Positions 1 to 6,288 of a stretch of DNA of 9,667 bases are shown here, piece after piece. The notes under the pieces are model-generated. The model saw nothing but the letters and a program-made list of their open reading frames with translations, searched no databases and was not told where the DNA came from. The stretch spans positions 1-9,667 of the forward strand of contig JAEXSY010000321.1 in assembly GCA_023440105.1 (NCBI GenBank), in the 5' to 3' direction. A program made the translations under genes and the position numbers. Positions within the stretch are counted from its first letter, which is position 1. Every line of letters starts with the position of its first letter. The stretch comes from Bacillota bacterium. GTDB lineage: Bacteria; Bacillota; Clostridia; Clostridiales; Clostridiaceae.

Positions 1-1
1 T

Positions 2-220
2 GGTACTACAGGACATGATAATAAGAACAAACATGTTATGGAGTTTAAGCTACAGCTGGATTCAAATCCAGAATTTACTTCCAGCGTTCTCATTGCCTAT
101 GCAAGAGCAGCCTACAGGCTTAATCTAGAAGGGATAAGTGGATGTAAGACAGTGCTTGATATTGCACCTTCATATCTGCATCCTGATTCACCAGGAGAGC
201 TCAGAAAAAACATACTTTAA
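2..220 (+). CDS. ddh: meso-diaminopimelate D-dehydrogenase, C-terminal part (5' end outside window)
   Basis: This is the last 72 codons of an open frame that enters from the left edge; the full family length is about 320-330 residues. Known of the family: the cytoplasmic NADPH-dependent enzyme reductively aminates L-tetrahydrodipicolinate to meso-2,6-diaminopimelate in one step, feeding lysine synthesis and peptidoglycan. Seen in the sequence: the tail carries the pattern EFKLQLDSNPEFTSSVLIAY, then ARAAYRL, then a G-x-KTVLDIAPSYL segment and a short charged end. This matches the C-terminal end of Ddh proteins as I remember them from Corynebacterium and clostridia. The NADPH-binding domain lies outside the window, so it cannot be inspected. 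A terminator follows 46 bases after the stop. The next gene on the same strand is murE, which uses meso-DAP, but it lies about 930 bases away behind a convergent gene. Confidence 0.92.
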   Translation, partial: GTTGHDNKNKHVMEFKLQLDSNPEFTSSVLIAYARAAYRLNLEGISGCKTVLDIAPSYLHPDSPGELRKNIL

Positions 221-266
221 TTTCTGCACATAAATCTTTAATTAAAATACATAGCTTTAGTTTGAT

Positions 267-294
267 AGCTCAACGAGATTCGTTGAGCTTTTTT
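267..294 (+). terminator. rho-independent terminator of ddh
   Basis: A perfect 10-bp inverted repeat, AGCTCAACGA and TCGTTGAGCT, with a 3-base loop (GAT) is followed by TTTTTT counting the overlapping T's. It works only rightward: on the other strand the bases after the stem contain no T-run. The stem overlaps the last codons of the convergent DedA gene. Confidence 0.88.
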
Positions 295-818
295 ATCAAT
301 ATAAATATCAAAAATATAATTACGCAAATAATCAAGGTATAGCTTTTTAGGTGGGTTAATATGGTGTTACCATATAAAGCTATTAGAATTCCTTGAGGCA
401 GATGCCTTATAACTCTGCTAATAATTGATGCTAAAATGAACTTTTTAAAGCCAATATTAAATACACCAGCAGATAACACATAGGCTTCATATGGTATTGG
501 AGTAAAGGAAGAAGTTAATATAGCCAAAAAGGAGTTTTTGCTGTATAAAGACTTCAGCCTATTAAAATTCGATTCTGAAATAAACTTGTTTATTAAAGGC
601 TTTCCAAAAGCTTTTCCTAAATGATACCCTGCAATTGACCCTAGGGTAGAAAAGGTTATAAGAAGTATTGAATAGAAAAAAGCATTTTGTGGGCTTGCTA
701 AATATATTGGAATAGAAACTAGCTCCATGGGTAGCGGCAGAAAAATAGCTTCTGCAAAGGCAGCTAGGATAATTCCAAATACTCCATACTCCACAAGCAT
801 ATTAATTAGGTTATCCAT
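270..818 (-). CDS. DedA/VTT-family integral membrane protein
   Basis: A protein of 182 residues if it starts at the ATG at 818. That ATG is preferred because AAAGGA lies 7 bases upstream of it; the alternative TTG at 836 has no such site. Seen: several hydrophobic segments (roughly 12-28, 47-66, 126-150 and 155-177) and the re-entrant-loop pattern E23-x4-P28-x-P30-x-E32. A glycine-rich helix follows (G60, G64, G68, G72), then a second loop with F105-T-P-I-P109 and A117-G118. Known of the family: DedA/VTT (SNARE-associated) proteins are inner-membrane transporters or lipid scramblases, and some recycle undecaprenyl phosphate. The usual arginines of the second loop (RF-x-P-x-x-R) are replaced by S104 and Y110 here, placing it nearer the YqaA-like branch, so activity should not be assumed. 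It is convergent with ddh and its final codons (KLNESR-stop) form the ddh terminator stem. Confidence 0.85.
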   Translation of the reverse strand: MDNLINMLVEYGVFGIILAAFAEAIFLPLPMELVSIPIYLASPQNAFFYSILLITFSTLGSIAGYHLGKAFGKPLINKFISESNFNRLKSLYSKNSFLAILTSSFTPIPYEAYVLSAGVFNIGFKKFILASIISRVIRHLPQGILIALYGNTILTHLKSYTLIICVIIFLIFILIKKLNESR

Positions 819-887
819 AATATTATCCTTTATCAAATTAATAATATAGTCTGTTTTGCTGTTTAATTAGTAATATATATAAAAAAT

Positions 888-926
888 AATCTCTGCAAGT
901 TATTGTAAATCATAGCTGCAGAGATT
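888..926 (-). terminator. orphan terminator-like hairpin in the leader of the DedA gene
   Basis: A 10-bp perfect stem (AATCTCTGCA at 888-897, TGCAGAGATT at 917-926) surrounds a 19-base loop. On the minus strand it is followed by ATTTTTTATATA, a reasonable U-tract; on the plus strand it is followed by the weaker TTTTA. No gene ends here in either direction. It lies 70 bases upstream of the DedA start, so it may be a leader attenuator, the end of a small RNA, or a neutral hairpin. Confidence 0.45.
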
Positions 927-929
927 TTT

Positions 930-959
930 ATATTACAATTTGTATTTAGCGTATCACAA
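930..959 (-). promoter_or_regulatory. possible promoter for the DedA gene
   Basis: Read on the minus strand, TTGTGA (959-954) and TAATAT (935-930) are separated by 18 bases. Each hexamer matches the sigma-A consensus at four of six positions. Transcription would begin just before the hairpin at 888-926. The match is weak in DNA this AT-rich. Confidence 0.25.
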
Positions 960-1147
960 GTTTAATTTTAAGACAAGATGTTATAACAGCTGCTTTATAA
1001 TAGATATCATTCATAGGTTATATAAAATATACAAAATTAGGCAATAATTTAATTGACATTAATATTTTGTCCGTAAAAGAGGAAAACTAATAACCTAGGT
1101 ATAGATTGAAGAGGATAATATTTTAGAAGGAAAGGAGAAACACTGAG
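960..1147. other. AT-rich intergenic region upstream of murE
   Basis: The gene-free stretch between the DedA start and murE runs from 819 to 1147. Apart from the hairpin and weak promoter noted separately, I see no tRNA, T-box specifier stem, riboswitch core or coding frame. A TTGACA at 1053-1058 is a perfect -35 hexamer, but the best -10 behind it (TAAAAG at 1074-1079) leaves a spacer of only 15 bases, so a murE promoter here is possible but unproven. A ribosome binding site, AAAGGAG, lies just before murE. Confidence 0.4.
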
Positions 1148-2614
1148 GTGAAGCTTATAAGACTTATAGAAAATCTGAATACTATAGAGATAAAAGGAAA
1201 CCTTAAAATAGATATAAACGGTATAGCTTACAATTCCAATGAAGCTAAGGATAAATATATATTTGTAGCTATAGATGGACTTAAAAAGGATGGAAATCAG
1301 TATATAAAAGCTGCTATTTCCAAAGGAGCTAAGGTTATTGTAACCAGTAGGGATATTGTAGCTCCAGAAGATATTACAGTTATTAAAGTAAAGGATACAA
1401 GAATAGCACTAAGCTGTTTATCAGCCACTTTTTATGGAGAGCCTTCAAAAGCTTTAGAACTCATAGGCATAACTGGAACCAATGGAAAAACTACAACAAC
1501 TTATTTCGTAAAATCCATTTTAGATGCCTGCAATCTAAATACTTCACTAATAGGTACAATAGGAACAATTATAAGTGGAAAACACAGTTATTCTTCCTAC
1601 ACCACTCCTGAGTCCTTAGAGCTCCATGAAATGTTTAATAATATGGTACAGAAAAAGGTGGATGCCTGTGTCATGGAGGTATCATCTCATGCTATAGGAC
1701 TGTCCAGAGTAGATCATTGTAGCTTCAATATTGGAGTATTTACAAATTTAACTCATGAACATTTAGATTTTCATGGTAATATGGAAAATTACTATAATAC
1801 AAAAAAGCAATTATTCTATAAAACAAAGGACTTTAATATTGTAAACATAGATGATCCTTATGGTATTAGGCTAGCTAAAGAAATATTCCATAATGGAGCT
1901 AAGCTTTTAACCTATGGCATTAATAATGCTGCAGATATAACTGCTGATAATATTGCTATTTATGAGAGCTTCAGTGAATGTACTATTAACACTCCTGATG
2001 AAAGCACAATTGTCAGGATAAAGCATCCAGGAATTTATAACATTTACAATGCCTTAGCTGCTGTTGCCTGCGGCTATGCACTAGGAATAGACTTAGAATA
2101 TATAAAGGAAGGTTTAGAAGCAGTTACAAAGGTGCCAGGAAGATTTGAACTAATTCCTACAAACAGAAATATAAATATAATTATTGATTACGCTCATACC
2201 CCCGATGGCTTTGAAAAAGTATTGGGAACAATTAATAAATTTTATGAAGGCAGAAAAATAATTGTATTTGGCTGCGTAGGGGAAAGAGACCGTACTAAGA
2301 GAAGGGTAATGGGAGAAATTGCAGAACAATATTGCGATTTGTGCGTACTCACTACAGATAATTGCCGCTCTGAGGACCCAGAAAAAATTATCGATGATAT
2401 TAAACAAGGCTTCAAAAATGGCAGCAGCTCTTATGTAGAAATCCTTGATAGAGCAGAAGCCATAAGACATGCAATTTTACATAGTATTGACAGGGATACA
2501 ATAATAATCACAGGAAAAGGTCATGAGCACCGCCAAATTATTGGCAATAGTGTTATGGATTTTAATGAGAAAGAAATAATAAAGAGAGCCTTAGAGGAAA
2601 TCTCACTGCAATAA
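1148..2614 (+). CDS. murE: UDP-N-acetylmuramoyl-tripeptide synthetase (MurE), probably meso-DAP-adding
   Basis: A cytoplasmic ATP-dependent ligase that adds the third amino acid to UDP-MurNAc-L-Ala-D-Glu in peptidoglycan synthesis. The 488 residues are normal for the family. Seen: the ATP-binding loop G107-ITGTNGKTTTT, the UMAG-binding T152-T-P-E-S, the VMEVSSHAIGLSRVD block, the NLTHEHLDFHG block, the lysine expected to be carbamylated (K219 in YYNTKKQLF), the C-terminal-domain motif D404-N-C-R-S-E-D-P411, and G456-KGHEHRQ. In DAP-adding enzymes the arginine of DNPR binds the distal end of meso-DAP. Here R407 is kept but the proline is cysteine (C406). The upstream ddh supports meso-DAP as substrate. 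The start is GTG with AAAGGAG 11 bases upstream, a slightly long spacing. The gene stands apart from any mra/mur cluster visible here and ends in its own terminator. Confidence 0.93.
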   Translation: MKLIRLIENLNTIEIKGNLKIDINGIAYNSNEAKDKYIFVAIDGLKKDGNQYIKAAISKGAKVIVTSRDIVAPEDITVIKVKDTRIALSCLSATFYGEPSKALELIGITGTNGKTTTTYFVKSILDACNLNTSLIGTIGTIISGKHSYSSYTTPESLELHEMFNNMVQKKVDACVMEVSSHAIGLSRVDHCSFNIGVFTNLTHEHLDFHGNMENYYNTKKQLFYKTKDFNIVNIDDPYGIRLAKEIFHNGAKLLTYGINNAADITADNIAIYESFSECTINTPDESTIVRIKHPGIYNIYNALAAVACGYALGIDLEYIKEGLEAVTKVPGRFELIPTNRNINIIIDYAHTPDGFEKVLGTINKFYEGRKIIVFGCVGERDRTKRRVMGEIAEQYCDLCVLTTDNCRSEDPEKIIDDIKQGFKNGSSSYVEILDRAEAIRHAILHSIDRDTIIITGKGHEHRQIIGNSVMDFNEKEIIKRALEEISLQ

Positions 2615-2647
2615 ACTCATCAAAGTTTGGTGAGTTTATTTCTTTTT
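2610..2647 (+). terminator. rho-independent terminator of murE
   Basis: AATAAACTCA (2610-2619) pairs with TGAGTTTATT (2631-2640). The stem extends inward through a T-G pair and CAA/TTG to a small loop, and TCTTTTT follows. The murE stop codon lies within the left arm. Confidence 0.85.
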
Positions 2648-2739
2648 AAAATAAAGATGGTAAAATATAACTATAGGTTAATATCAAGTTTCTAAATGGG
2701 GGAAACTCTGTTTGAAAATATTTCTAGGAGGTACTATAT

Positions 2740-3069
2740 TTGGCTAAGTTAGAACAAATCATTAATGGTGATTTTAATATTTTGATTAAAGTAATTGAAG
2801 ATGGGATACTCAATGGAAGCATATCTGCTTCTTTAGAAGACTCCAGCGATTTTATGAGTGGTGATGCACGCTGTAGTGTTCGGGTTTTTGAGAGATACAG
2901 CTATGCTGGAGGTAATCGTGTGAGCTTAAATGTTACCCTGTTTCAGGTGGGTGACGGCGAGATACATCTCTCAGCTATAACCTCCGGCGGTAGCCAGGCT
3001 ATGTTCTTTAAGATAAATACCTGGGGGGAAGAAGCCTTTCTGGATAAACTGAAAGAAATACTTTCCTAG
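2740..3069 (+). CDS. conserved 109-aa protein of unknown function (possibly DUF6054)
   Basis: The start is TTG, chosen because a full AGGAGG ends 8 bases upstream and the reading frame begins MAKLEQIINGDF. The 109 residues contain no signal peptide and no membrane segment. Seen: a short N-terminal helix-like part (1-25), then SGSISASLEDSSDF-type sequence, then a strand-rich core with RCSVRVFERYSYAGGNRVSLNVTLFQ and LSAITSGGSQAMFFKINTWGE, then a C-terminal helix. The strongly patterned core with conserved-looking glycines suggests a real, soluble alpha/beta protein. It resembles a small clostridial family that I recall as DUF6054, but I cannot confirm the name. It sits between two terminated units (murE before it, the HD gene after), and I see no convincing terminator of its own. 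No function can be assigned. Confidence 0.8.
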   Translation: MAKLEQIINGDFNILIKVIEDGILNGSISASLEDSSDFMSGDARCSVRVFERYSYAGGNRVSLNVTLFQVGDGEIHLSAITSGGSQAMFFKINTWGEEAFLDKLKEILS

Positions 3070-3101
3070 TTGATTGAAAATTCAAAATTTAAGTTATATA
3101 A

Positions 3102-3129
3102 TTGATTAAAAAATAAATAATTGTATAAC
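3102..3129 (+). promoter_or_regulatory. candidate promoter of the HD-domain gene
   Basis: TTGATT (3102-3107) and TATAAC (3124-3129) are separated by 16 bases, 40 bases ahead of the ATG. It is plausible for sigma-A, but the surrounding DNA is very AT-rich, which weakens the inference. Confidence 0.4.
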
Positions 3130-3168
3130 ATTAGTTTGAATTAAGTGTATTAATGTAGGGGAGTTAAA

Positions 3169-3636
3169 ATGGATAAAGAAGCTATAGCAGCATTAAAAAT
3201 TGTATTGCTATATGGCTCAGAGGTAATATTTTCTGAAGGTATGCAATCTCAAAAGCTATATATACAGCATGGAGATGTGAGCATATTTGATCACTCTCTG
3301 AGAGTGGCTTGTCTTAGTATAAGAATTGCTAGAAGGCTAGGCTTAAAGGTTGACCAGCAGGCAATGGTAAGAGGAGCTCTGCTTCATGATTATTTTTTAT
3401 ATGATTGGCATATACCTGATAGTAGTCGTGGGCTACATGGCTTTAGCCATGCTCGTTGCGCTCTGAATAATGCAATGAGGGATTTTTCTCTGAGAGAAAT
3501 AGAAAAGGACATAATTATAAAGCATATGTTTCCCTTAAATATCAAACCTCCTAAATATAAGGAAAGCATTATTGTCTGCTTTGCAGATAAAGTTTGCGCT
3601 GCAGGAGAAACCTTTTCCAGTAAGAAGACAGGATGA
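3169..3636 (+). CDS. HD-domain protein (probable metal-dependent phosphohydrolase)
   Basis: A soluble protein of 155 residues. Seen: the HD-superfamily pattern H42-x2-R45-V-A, then H73-D74 in GALLHDYFLYDW, and D140 in a late CFADKV segment. Together H42, H73, D74 and D140 form the classical metal-binding set. H94 (GFSHA) and H119 (IIKHMFP) are placed where many HD proteins have the fifth and sixth metal ligands, so a two-metal site is likely. HD proteins hydrolyse phosphate esters of nucleotides, including second messengers and dNTPs; nothing here fixes the substrate. The compact form without a partner domain resembles small clostridial HD proteins of unknown role. ATG start with AGGGGAG 5 bases upstream. 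It appears monocistronic, with a candidate promoter upstream and a hairpin directly after its stop. Confidence 0.85.
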   Translation: MDKEAIAALKIVLLYGSEVIFSEGMQSQKLYIQHGDVSIFDHSLRVACLSIRIARRLGLKVDQQAMVRGALLHDYFLYDWHIPDSSRGLHGFSHARCALNNAMRDFSLREIEKDIIIKHMFPLNIKPPKYKESIIVCFADKVCAAGETFSSKKTG

Positions 3637-3671
3637 AAATCCTATGTAGATTTTGAATTTACATAGGATTT
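3637..3671 (+). terminator. hairpin after the HD-domain gene
   Basis: A perfect 12-bp stem, AAATCCTATGTA and TACATAGGATTT, encloses an 11-base loop and begins immediately after the TGA stop. The following bases (ATTCAATT) give only a poor U-tract, so it may terminate partially or chiefly stabilise the 3' end. Confidence 0.6.
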
Positions 3672-3739
3672 ATTCAATTGCCAGATGGATTGGTAAAAAG
3701 AGTAAGTAGAAATTTATAAGAAACAGGTGAGGAAAAAAG

Positions 3740-4564
3740 ATGGAATATTCTCATGAAATTATTATACCTAATGATGATATCCCTTTTAAAATGTTTATTT
3801 TTGAGGGAAAGGATGGAAAGTATGTTAGGGAAAAGCACTGGCATAATTCTATAGAAATTTTTGCTCTGCTTCAAGGAGAGCTGGAGTTTTATGTGAATGA
3901 AGCTAAGTATCCTTTGAAGCCAGGTGAATTTATGCTGGTAAATTCCAATGAAATACATTCAATTCATGCAGAGAAGAGGAATTTTACAGTAGTTTTGCAA
4001 ATTCCCCTGAATACCTTTAAAAAATATTATACAGATGAAAGATTTATCTATTTTTCTCACAGTAGAAGACTACAGGATGAAGAAGTTATGAGAGCAATAC
4101 AGAATATGTATGAAATATATACAGATAGAAATTTTGGCTATGAACTCAAGGTCCAGAGTTACTTTTATCACCTTCTATATCTTTTGGTCAGCAAGTATCG
4201 TGAGGTAAATGTAGATGAAGAAATGATAAAAAATACTAAAAAGCTGAATAAGCTCTCTAATATTACTGCTTATATGAAAGAAAACTATAACAAGGATCTA
4301 TCCTTAGAGAGTCTTGCAAGTACCTTTGGATATTCTCCTACATATTTATCAAGAATGTTTCAGAAATATGCCAAGATGAATTATAAAGCTTATCTAGACA
4401 ATCTTCGGCTAGAGTATGCTTATAAAGCTTTGGTCAATACAGATTTATCAATCGGTACCATAGCCAGTGATAATGGCTTTCCAAATAGTAAAGCATTCAC
4501 AAAAATGTTCCGTAAAAAATATGGGAAGCTTCCCAGTGAGTTTAGAAAAGAACTATCAAAATAA
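3740..4564 (+). CDS. AraC/XylS-family transcriptional regulator with cupin sensor domain
   Basis: A cytoplasmic DNA-binding regulator of 274 residues, a normal length. Seen: an N-terminal cupin-like beta-barrel (about 16-95) with H33-W-H35-N-S-x-E and a PGEFMLVNSNEIHSI strand, then a helical linker (about 110-165). The C-terminal AraC domain carries two helix-turn-helix units: L187-SLESLASTFGYSPTYLSRMF and L236-SIGTIASDNGF followed by FTKMFRKKYGKLPSEFR, which is the family signature. Such proteins usually sense a small molecule, often a sugar, in the cupin and activate nearby promoters. ATG start with AGGTGAGG 7 bases upstream. The next gene, 134 bases downstream on the same strand, is a sugar-isomerase-like enzyme. 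Control of that gene is the natural inference but is not shown. I see no terminator between them, so read-through is possible. Confidence 0.92.
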   Translation: MEYSHEIIIPNDDIPFKMFIFEGKDGKYVREKHWHNSIEIFALLQGELEFYVNEAKYPLKPGEFMLVNSNEIHSIHAEKRNFTVVLQIPLNTFKKYYTDERFIYFSHSRRLQDEEVMRAIQNMYEIYTDRNFGYELKVQSYFYHLLYLLVSKYREVNVDEEMIKNTKKLNKLSNITAYMKENYNKDLSLESLASTFGYSPTYLSRMFQKYAKMNYKAYLDNLRLEYAYKALVNTDLSIGTIASDNGFPNSKAFTKMFRKKYGKLPSEFRKELSK

Positions 4565-4583
4565 TAAAAGTAAAGGAATAATA

Positions 4584-4628
4584 ATGCTCATTGAATTTAT
4601 AAAAGGACAAGAAATTGCCATAAAGTAG
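4584..4628 (+). CDS. possible 14-codon leader ORF
   Basis: Between the AraC gene and the isomerase, AAAGGA stands 6 bases ahead of an ATG that opens a 14-codon frame (MLIEFIKGQEIAIK) and ends in TAG. The spacing is good for translation. Nothing in the peptide suggests a function, and a frame this short arises easily by chance. It could be a leader peptide or simply the remnant of spacer DNA. Confidence 0.2.
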   Translation: MLIEFIKGQEIAIK

Positions 4629-4649
4629 CTAAGTATTTGGTCGTAGGAG

Positions 4650-4691
4650 ATTTTGAAAATTGTTATAATTATTATAAAGTTTTCAAGGAGG
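4650..4691 (+). promoter_or_regulatory. promoter/operator-like region and ribosome binding site of the isomerase
   Basis: A perfect TATAAT occurs at 4664-4669, but no good -35 lies 16-18 bases upstream (an imperfect TTGGTC at 4637-4642 is 21 bases away). This would suit an activator-dependent promoter. TTGAAAA (4653-4659) and TTTTCAA (4680-4686) form an inverted repeat bracketing the -10 and running into the strong AAGGAGG site at 4685-4691, 7 bases ahead of the ATG. The repeat may be an operator or a hairpin touching the ribosome site. Confidence 0.35.
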
Positions 4692-4698
4692 AATAATT

Positions 4699-6180
4699 AT
4701 GAATGCACCAAAAATAAAAATAGGAATTGTGGCTGTCAGCCGTGACTGCTTTCCAGAAAGCTTATCTGTAAATCGTAGAAGAAAGCTTGTGGATGAGTAT
4801 ATAAAAAAATATTCATCAGAGGATATATATGAATGTCCAATCTGTATCGTTGAGAGCGAGCTTCATATGGTACAAGCATTGGAGGATATAAAAAAAGCTG
4901 GATGTAATGCCCTATGTGTGTACCTTGGAAATTTCGGACCAGAGATTGCGGAGACTCTCCTTGCAAAGCATTTTGATGGACCTAAGATGTTCATTGCAGC
5001 TGCTGAGGAGTCTGGAAACAACCTAATTCAAGGCCGTGGAGATGCCTACTGTGGTATGCTGAACGCAAGCTATAATCTTCAGCTTAGAAATATCAAAGCA
5101 TATATTCCAGAATATCCAGTTGGGGATGCTGAGGAATGTGCCGATATGATTCACGAATTTGTTCCTATAGCAAGGGCTCTAGAAGGTATTAGCAATCTTA
5201 AGATTATAAGCTTCGGACCTCGCCCATTAAATTTCCTTGCCTGTAATGCTCCAATTAAGCAGCTTTACAATATGGGTATTGAGATTGAGGAAAACTCAGA
5301 GCTTGACCTCTTTGAGGCCTTTAATAAGCATCTGGGAGACGAGAGAATTCCAGGGATTGTAAAAGAGATGGAAGAAGAGCTTGGAGCAGGGAATAAGAAA
5401 CCAGAGATCCTTGCAAAGCTTGCCCGGTACGAGCTGACCCTGAAGGATTGGGTGGAGGAGCATAAAGGCTACCGTAAATATGTTGCAATCGCTGGGAAGT
5501 GCTGGCCAGCCTTCCAGACTCAATTTGGATTTGTGCCATGCTATGTGAACAGCCGTCTCACAGCACAGGGGATTCCCGTATCCTGTGAGGTAGATATCTA
5601 CGGAGCACTCAGTGAGTTCATCGGAGCAATTGTAAGTAATGACACCGTAACACTTCTTGATATTAATAACTCTGTGCCAAAGGATATGTACAAAGAAGAA
5701 ATCAAAGGAAAATATAACTATACTCAGGAAGACACCTTTATGGGCTTCCATTGTGGAAATACAGCTGCTGGAAAGCTTTCCTTCTGTGAGATGAAATACC
5801 AGATGATTATGGCAAGAGCGCTTCCAGAGGAAGTGACACAGGGAACCCTAGAAGGGGATATTATACCAGGAGATATTACCTTCTATCGTCTACAGAGCAC
5901 CGCAGACTCCAAGCTTCGTGCTTACATTGCACAGGGTGAGGTCCTTCCTGTGGCAACCCGTTCCTTCGGTTCCATCGGTGTCTTCGCAATTCCTGAGATG
6001 GGAAGATTCTACCGTCATGTACTTATCGAAGGCGGATTCCCTCATCATGGAGCAGTTGCCTTCGGACATTTCGGGAAGCCATTGTTTGAAGTGTTCAAAT
6101 ACATCGGTGTTCCTGTAGAAGATATCGGATATAACCAGCCAGCAGGGGTGAGATATCCCACAGAAAATCCATGGAGATAA
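4699..6180 (+). CDS. L-fucose/L-arabinose isomerase-family protein, sugar unknown
   Basis: A cytoplasmic protein of 493 residues with the architecture of ketol isomerases of the FucI/AraA superfamily (COG2407-like). Seen: an N-terminal Rossmann-like part (KIKIGIVAVSRDCFP, then CNALCVYLGNFGPE), a central domain (about 170-290), and a C-terminal domain with the catalytic residues. E297 (SCEVDIYGAL) and D321 (VTLLDINN) are 24 apart, the same spacing as the metal ligands E337 and D361 of E. coli FucI. H449-H450 in GGFPHHGAVAFGHFG is the likely third ligand. Known of the family: Mn-dependent aldose-ketose interconversion. The protein is about 100 residues shorter than FucI and close to AraA in length, so the substrate may be fucose, D-arabinose, rhamnose-like or another sugar. 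The AraC regulator lies upstream; no kinase, aldolase or transporter is present. GC is much higher than in neighbours (35 of 60 bases at 5401-5460). Confidence 0.82.
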   Translation: MNAPKIKIGIVAVSRDCFPESLSVNRRRKLVDEYIKKYSSEDIYECPICIVESELHMVQALEDIKKAGCNALCVYLGNFGPEIAETLLAKHFDGPKMFIAAAEESGNNLIQGRGDAYCGMLNASYNLQLRNIKAYIPEYPVGDAEECADMIHEFVPIARALEGISNLKIISFGPRPLNFLACNAPIKQLYNMGIEIEENSELDLFEAFNKHLGDERIPGIVKEMEEELGAGNKKPEILAKLARYELTLKDWVEEHKGYRKYVAIAGKCWPAFQTQFGFVPCYVNSRLTAQGIPVSCEVDIYGALSEFIGAIVSNDTVTLLDINNSVPKDMYKEEIKGKYNYTQEDTFMGFHCGNTAAGKLSFCEMKYQMIMARALPEEVTQGTLEGDIIPGDITFYRLQSTADSKLRAYIAQGEVLPVATRSFGSIGVFAIPEMGRFYRHVLIEGGFPHHGAVAFGHFGKPLFEVFKYIGVPVEDIGYNQPAGVRYPTENPWR

Positions 6181-6186
6181 TAGATT

Positions 6187-6220
6187 AGTGAAGGGGACTT
6201 GATAATGTCCCCTTTTCACT
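6187..6220 (+). terminator. GC-rich hairpin just after the isomerase
   Basis: AGTGAAGGGGAC (6187-6198) pairs with GTCCCC and TTCACT (6207-6220) around an 8-base loop, with a TT bulge. It begins seven bases after the stop and is followed by TGCATT, not a U-tract. It probably protects the 3' end or works together with the next hairpin rather than terminating alone. Confidence 0.6.
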
Positions 6221-6262
6221 GCATTAAAAAAACTACAGAAAACTCTGTAGTTTTTTTGATGC
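6221..6262. terminator. bidirectional terminator between convergent genes
   Basis: An 18-bp stem (GCAT, a T-G pair, seven A's, CTACAG) pairs with CTGTAG, seven T's and ATGC around a 6-base loop. The A-run and T-run arms give a U-tract in both directions, as expected for a terminator shared by the isomerase (+) and the GerMN lipoprotein gene (-). Confidence 0.9.
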
Positions 6263-6288
6263 AATAGTGTTCTTAAGATTTTTAGAAC

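Noticed and set aside
996..1001. TATAAT upstream of murE
   Set aside because: No acceptable -35 hexamer lies 16-18 bases upstream, and the site is about 150 bases from the start.
2150..2470. 106-codon open frame on the minus strand inside murE
   Set aside because: It lies fully antisense to a well-conserved enzyme, has no ribosome site and shows no recognisable domain.
3690..3720. Possible promoter of the AraC gene (TTGGTA and TATAAG)
   Set aside because: The spacer is 19 bases and the -35 is poor; not better than chance in this AT-rich spacer.
3674..3958. 94-codon minus-strand frame across the start of the AraC gene
   Set aside because: It overlaps the conserved cupin coding region antisense and has no supporting signals.
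5296..5751. Long minus-strand open frames inside the isomerase (also 4736-4966, 5321-5539 and 5890-6264)
   Set aside because: They are by-products of the richer codon use of the isomerase and have no start signals; the forward protein is clearly the real one.
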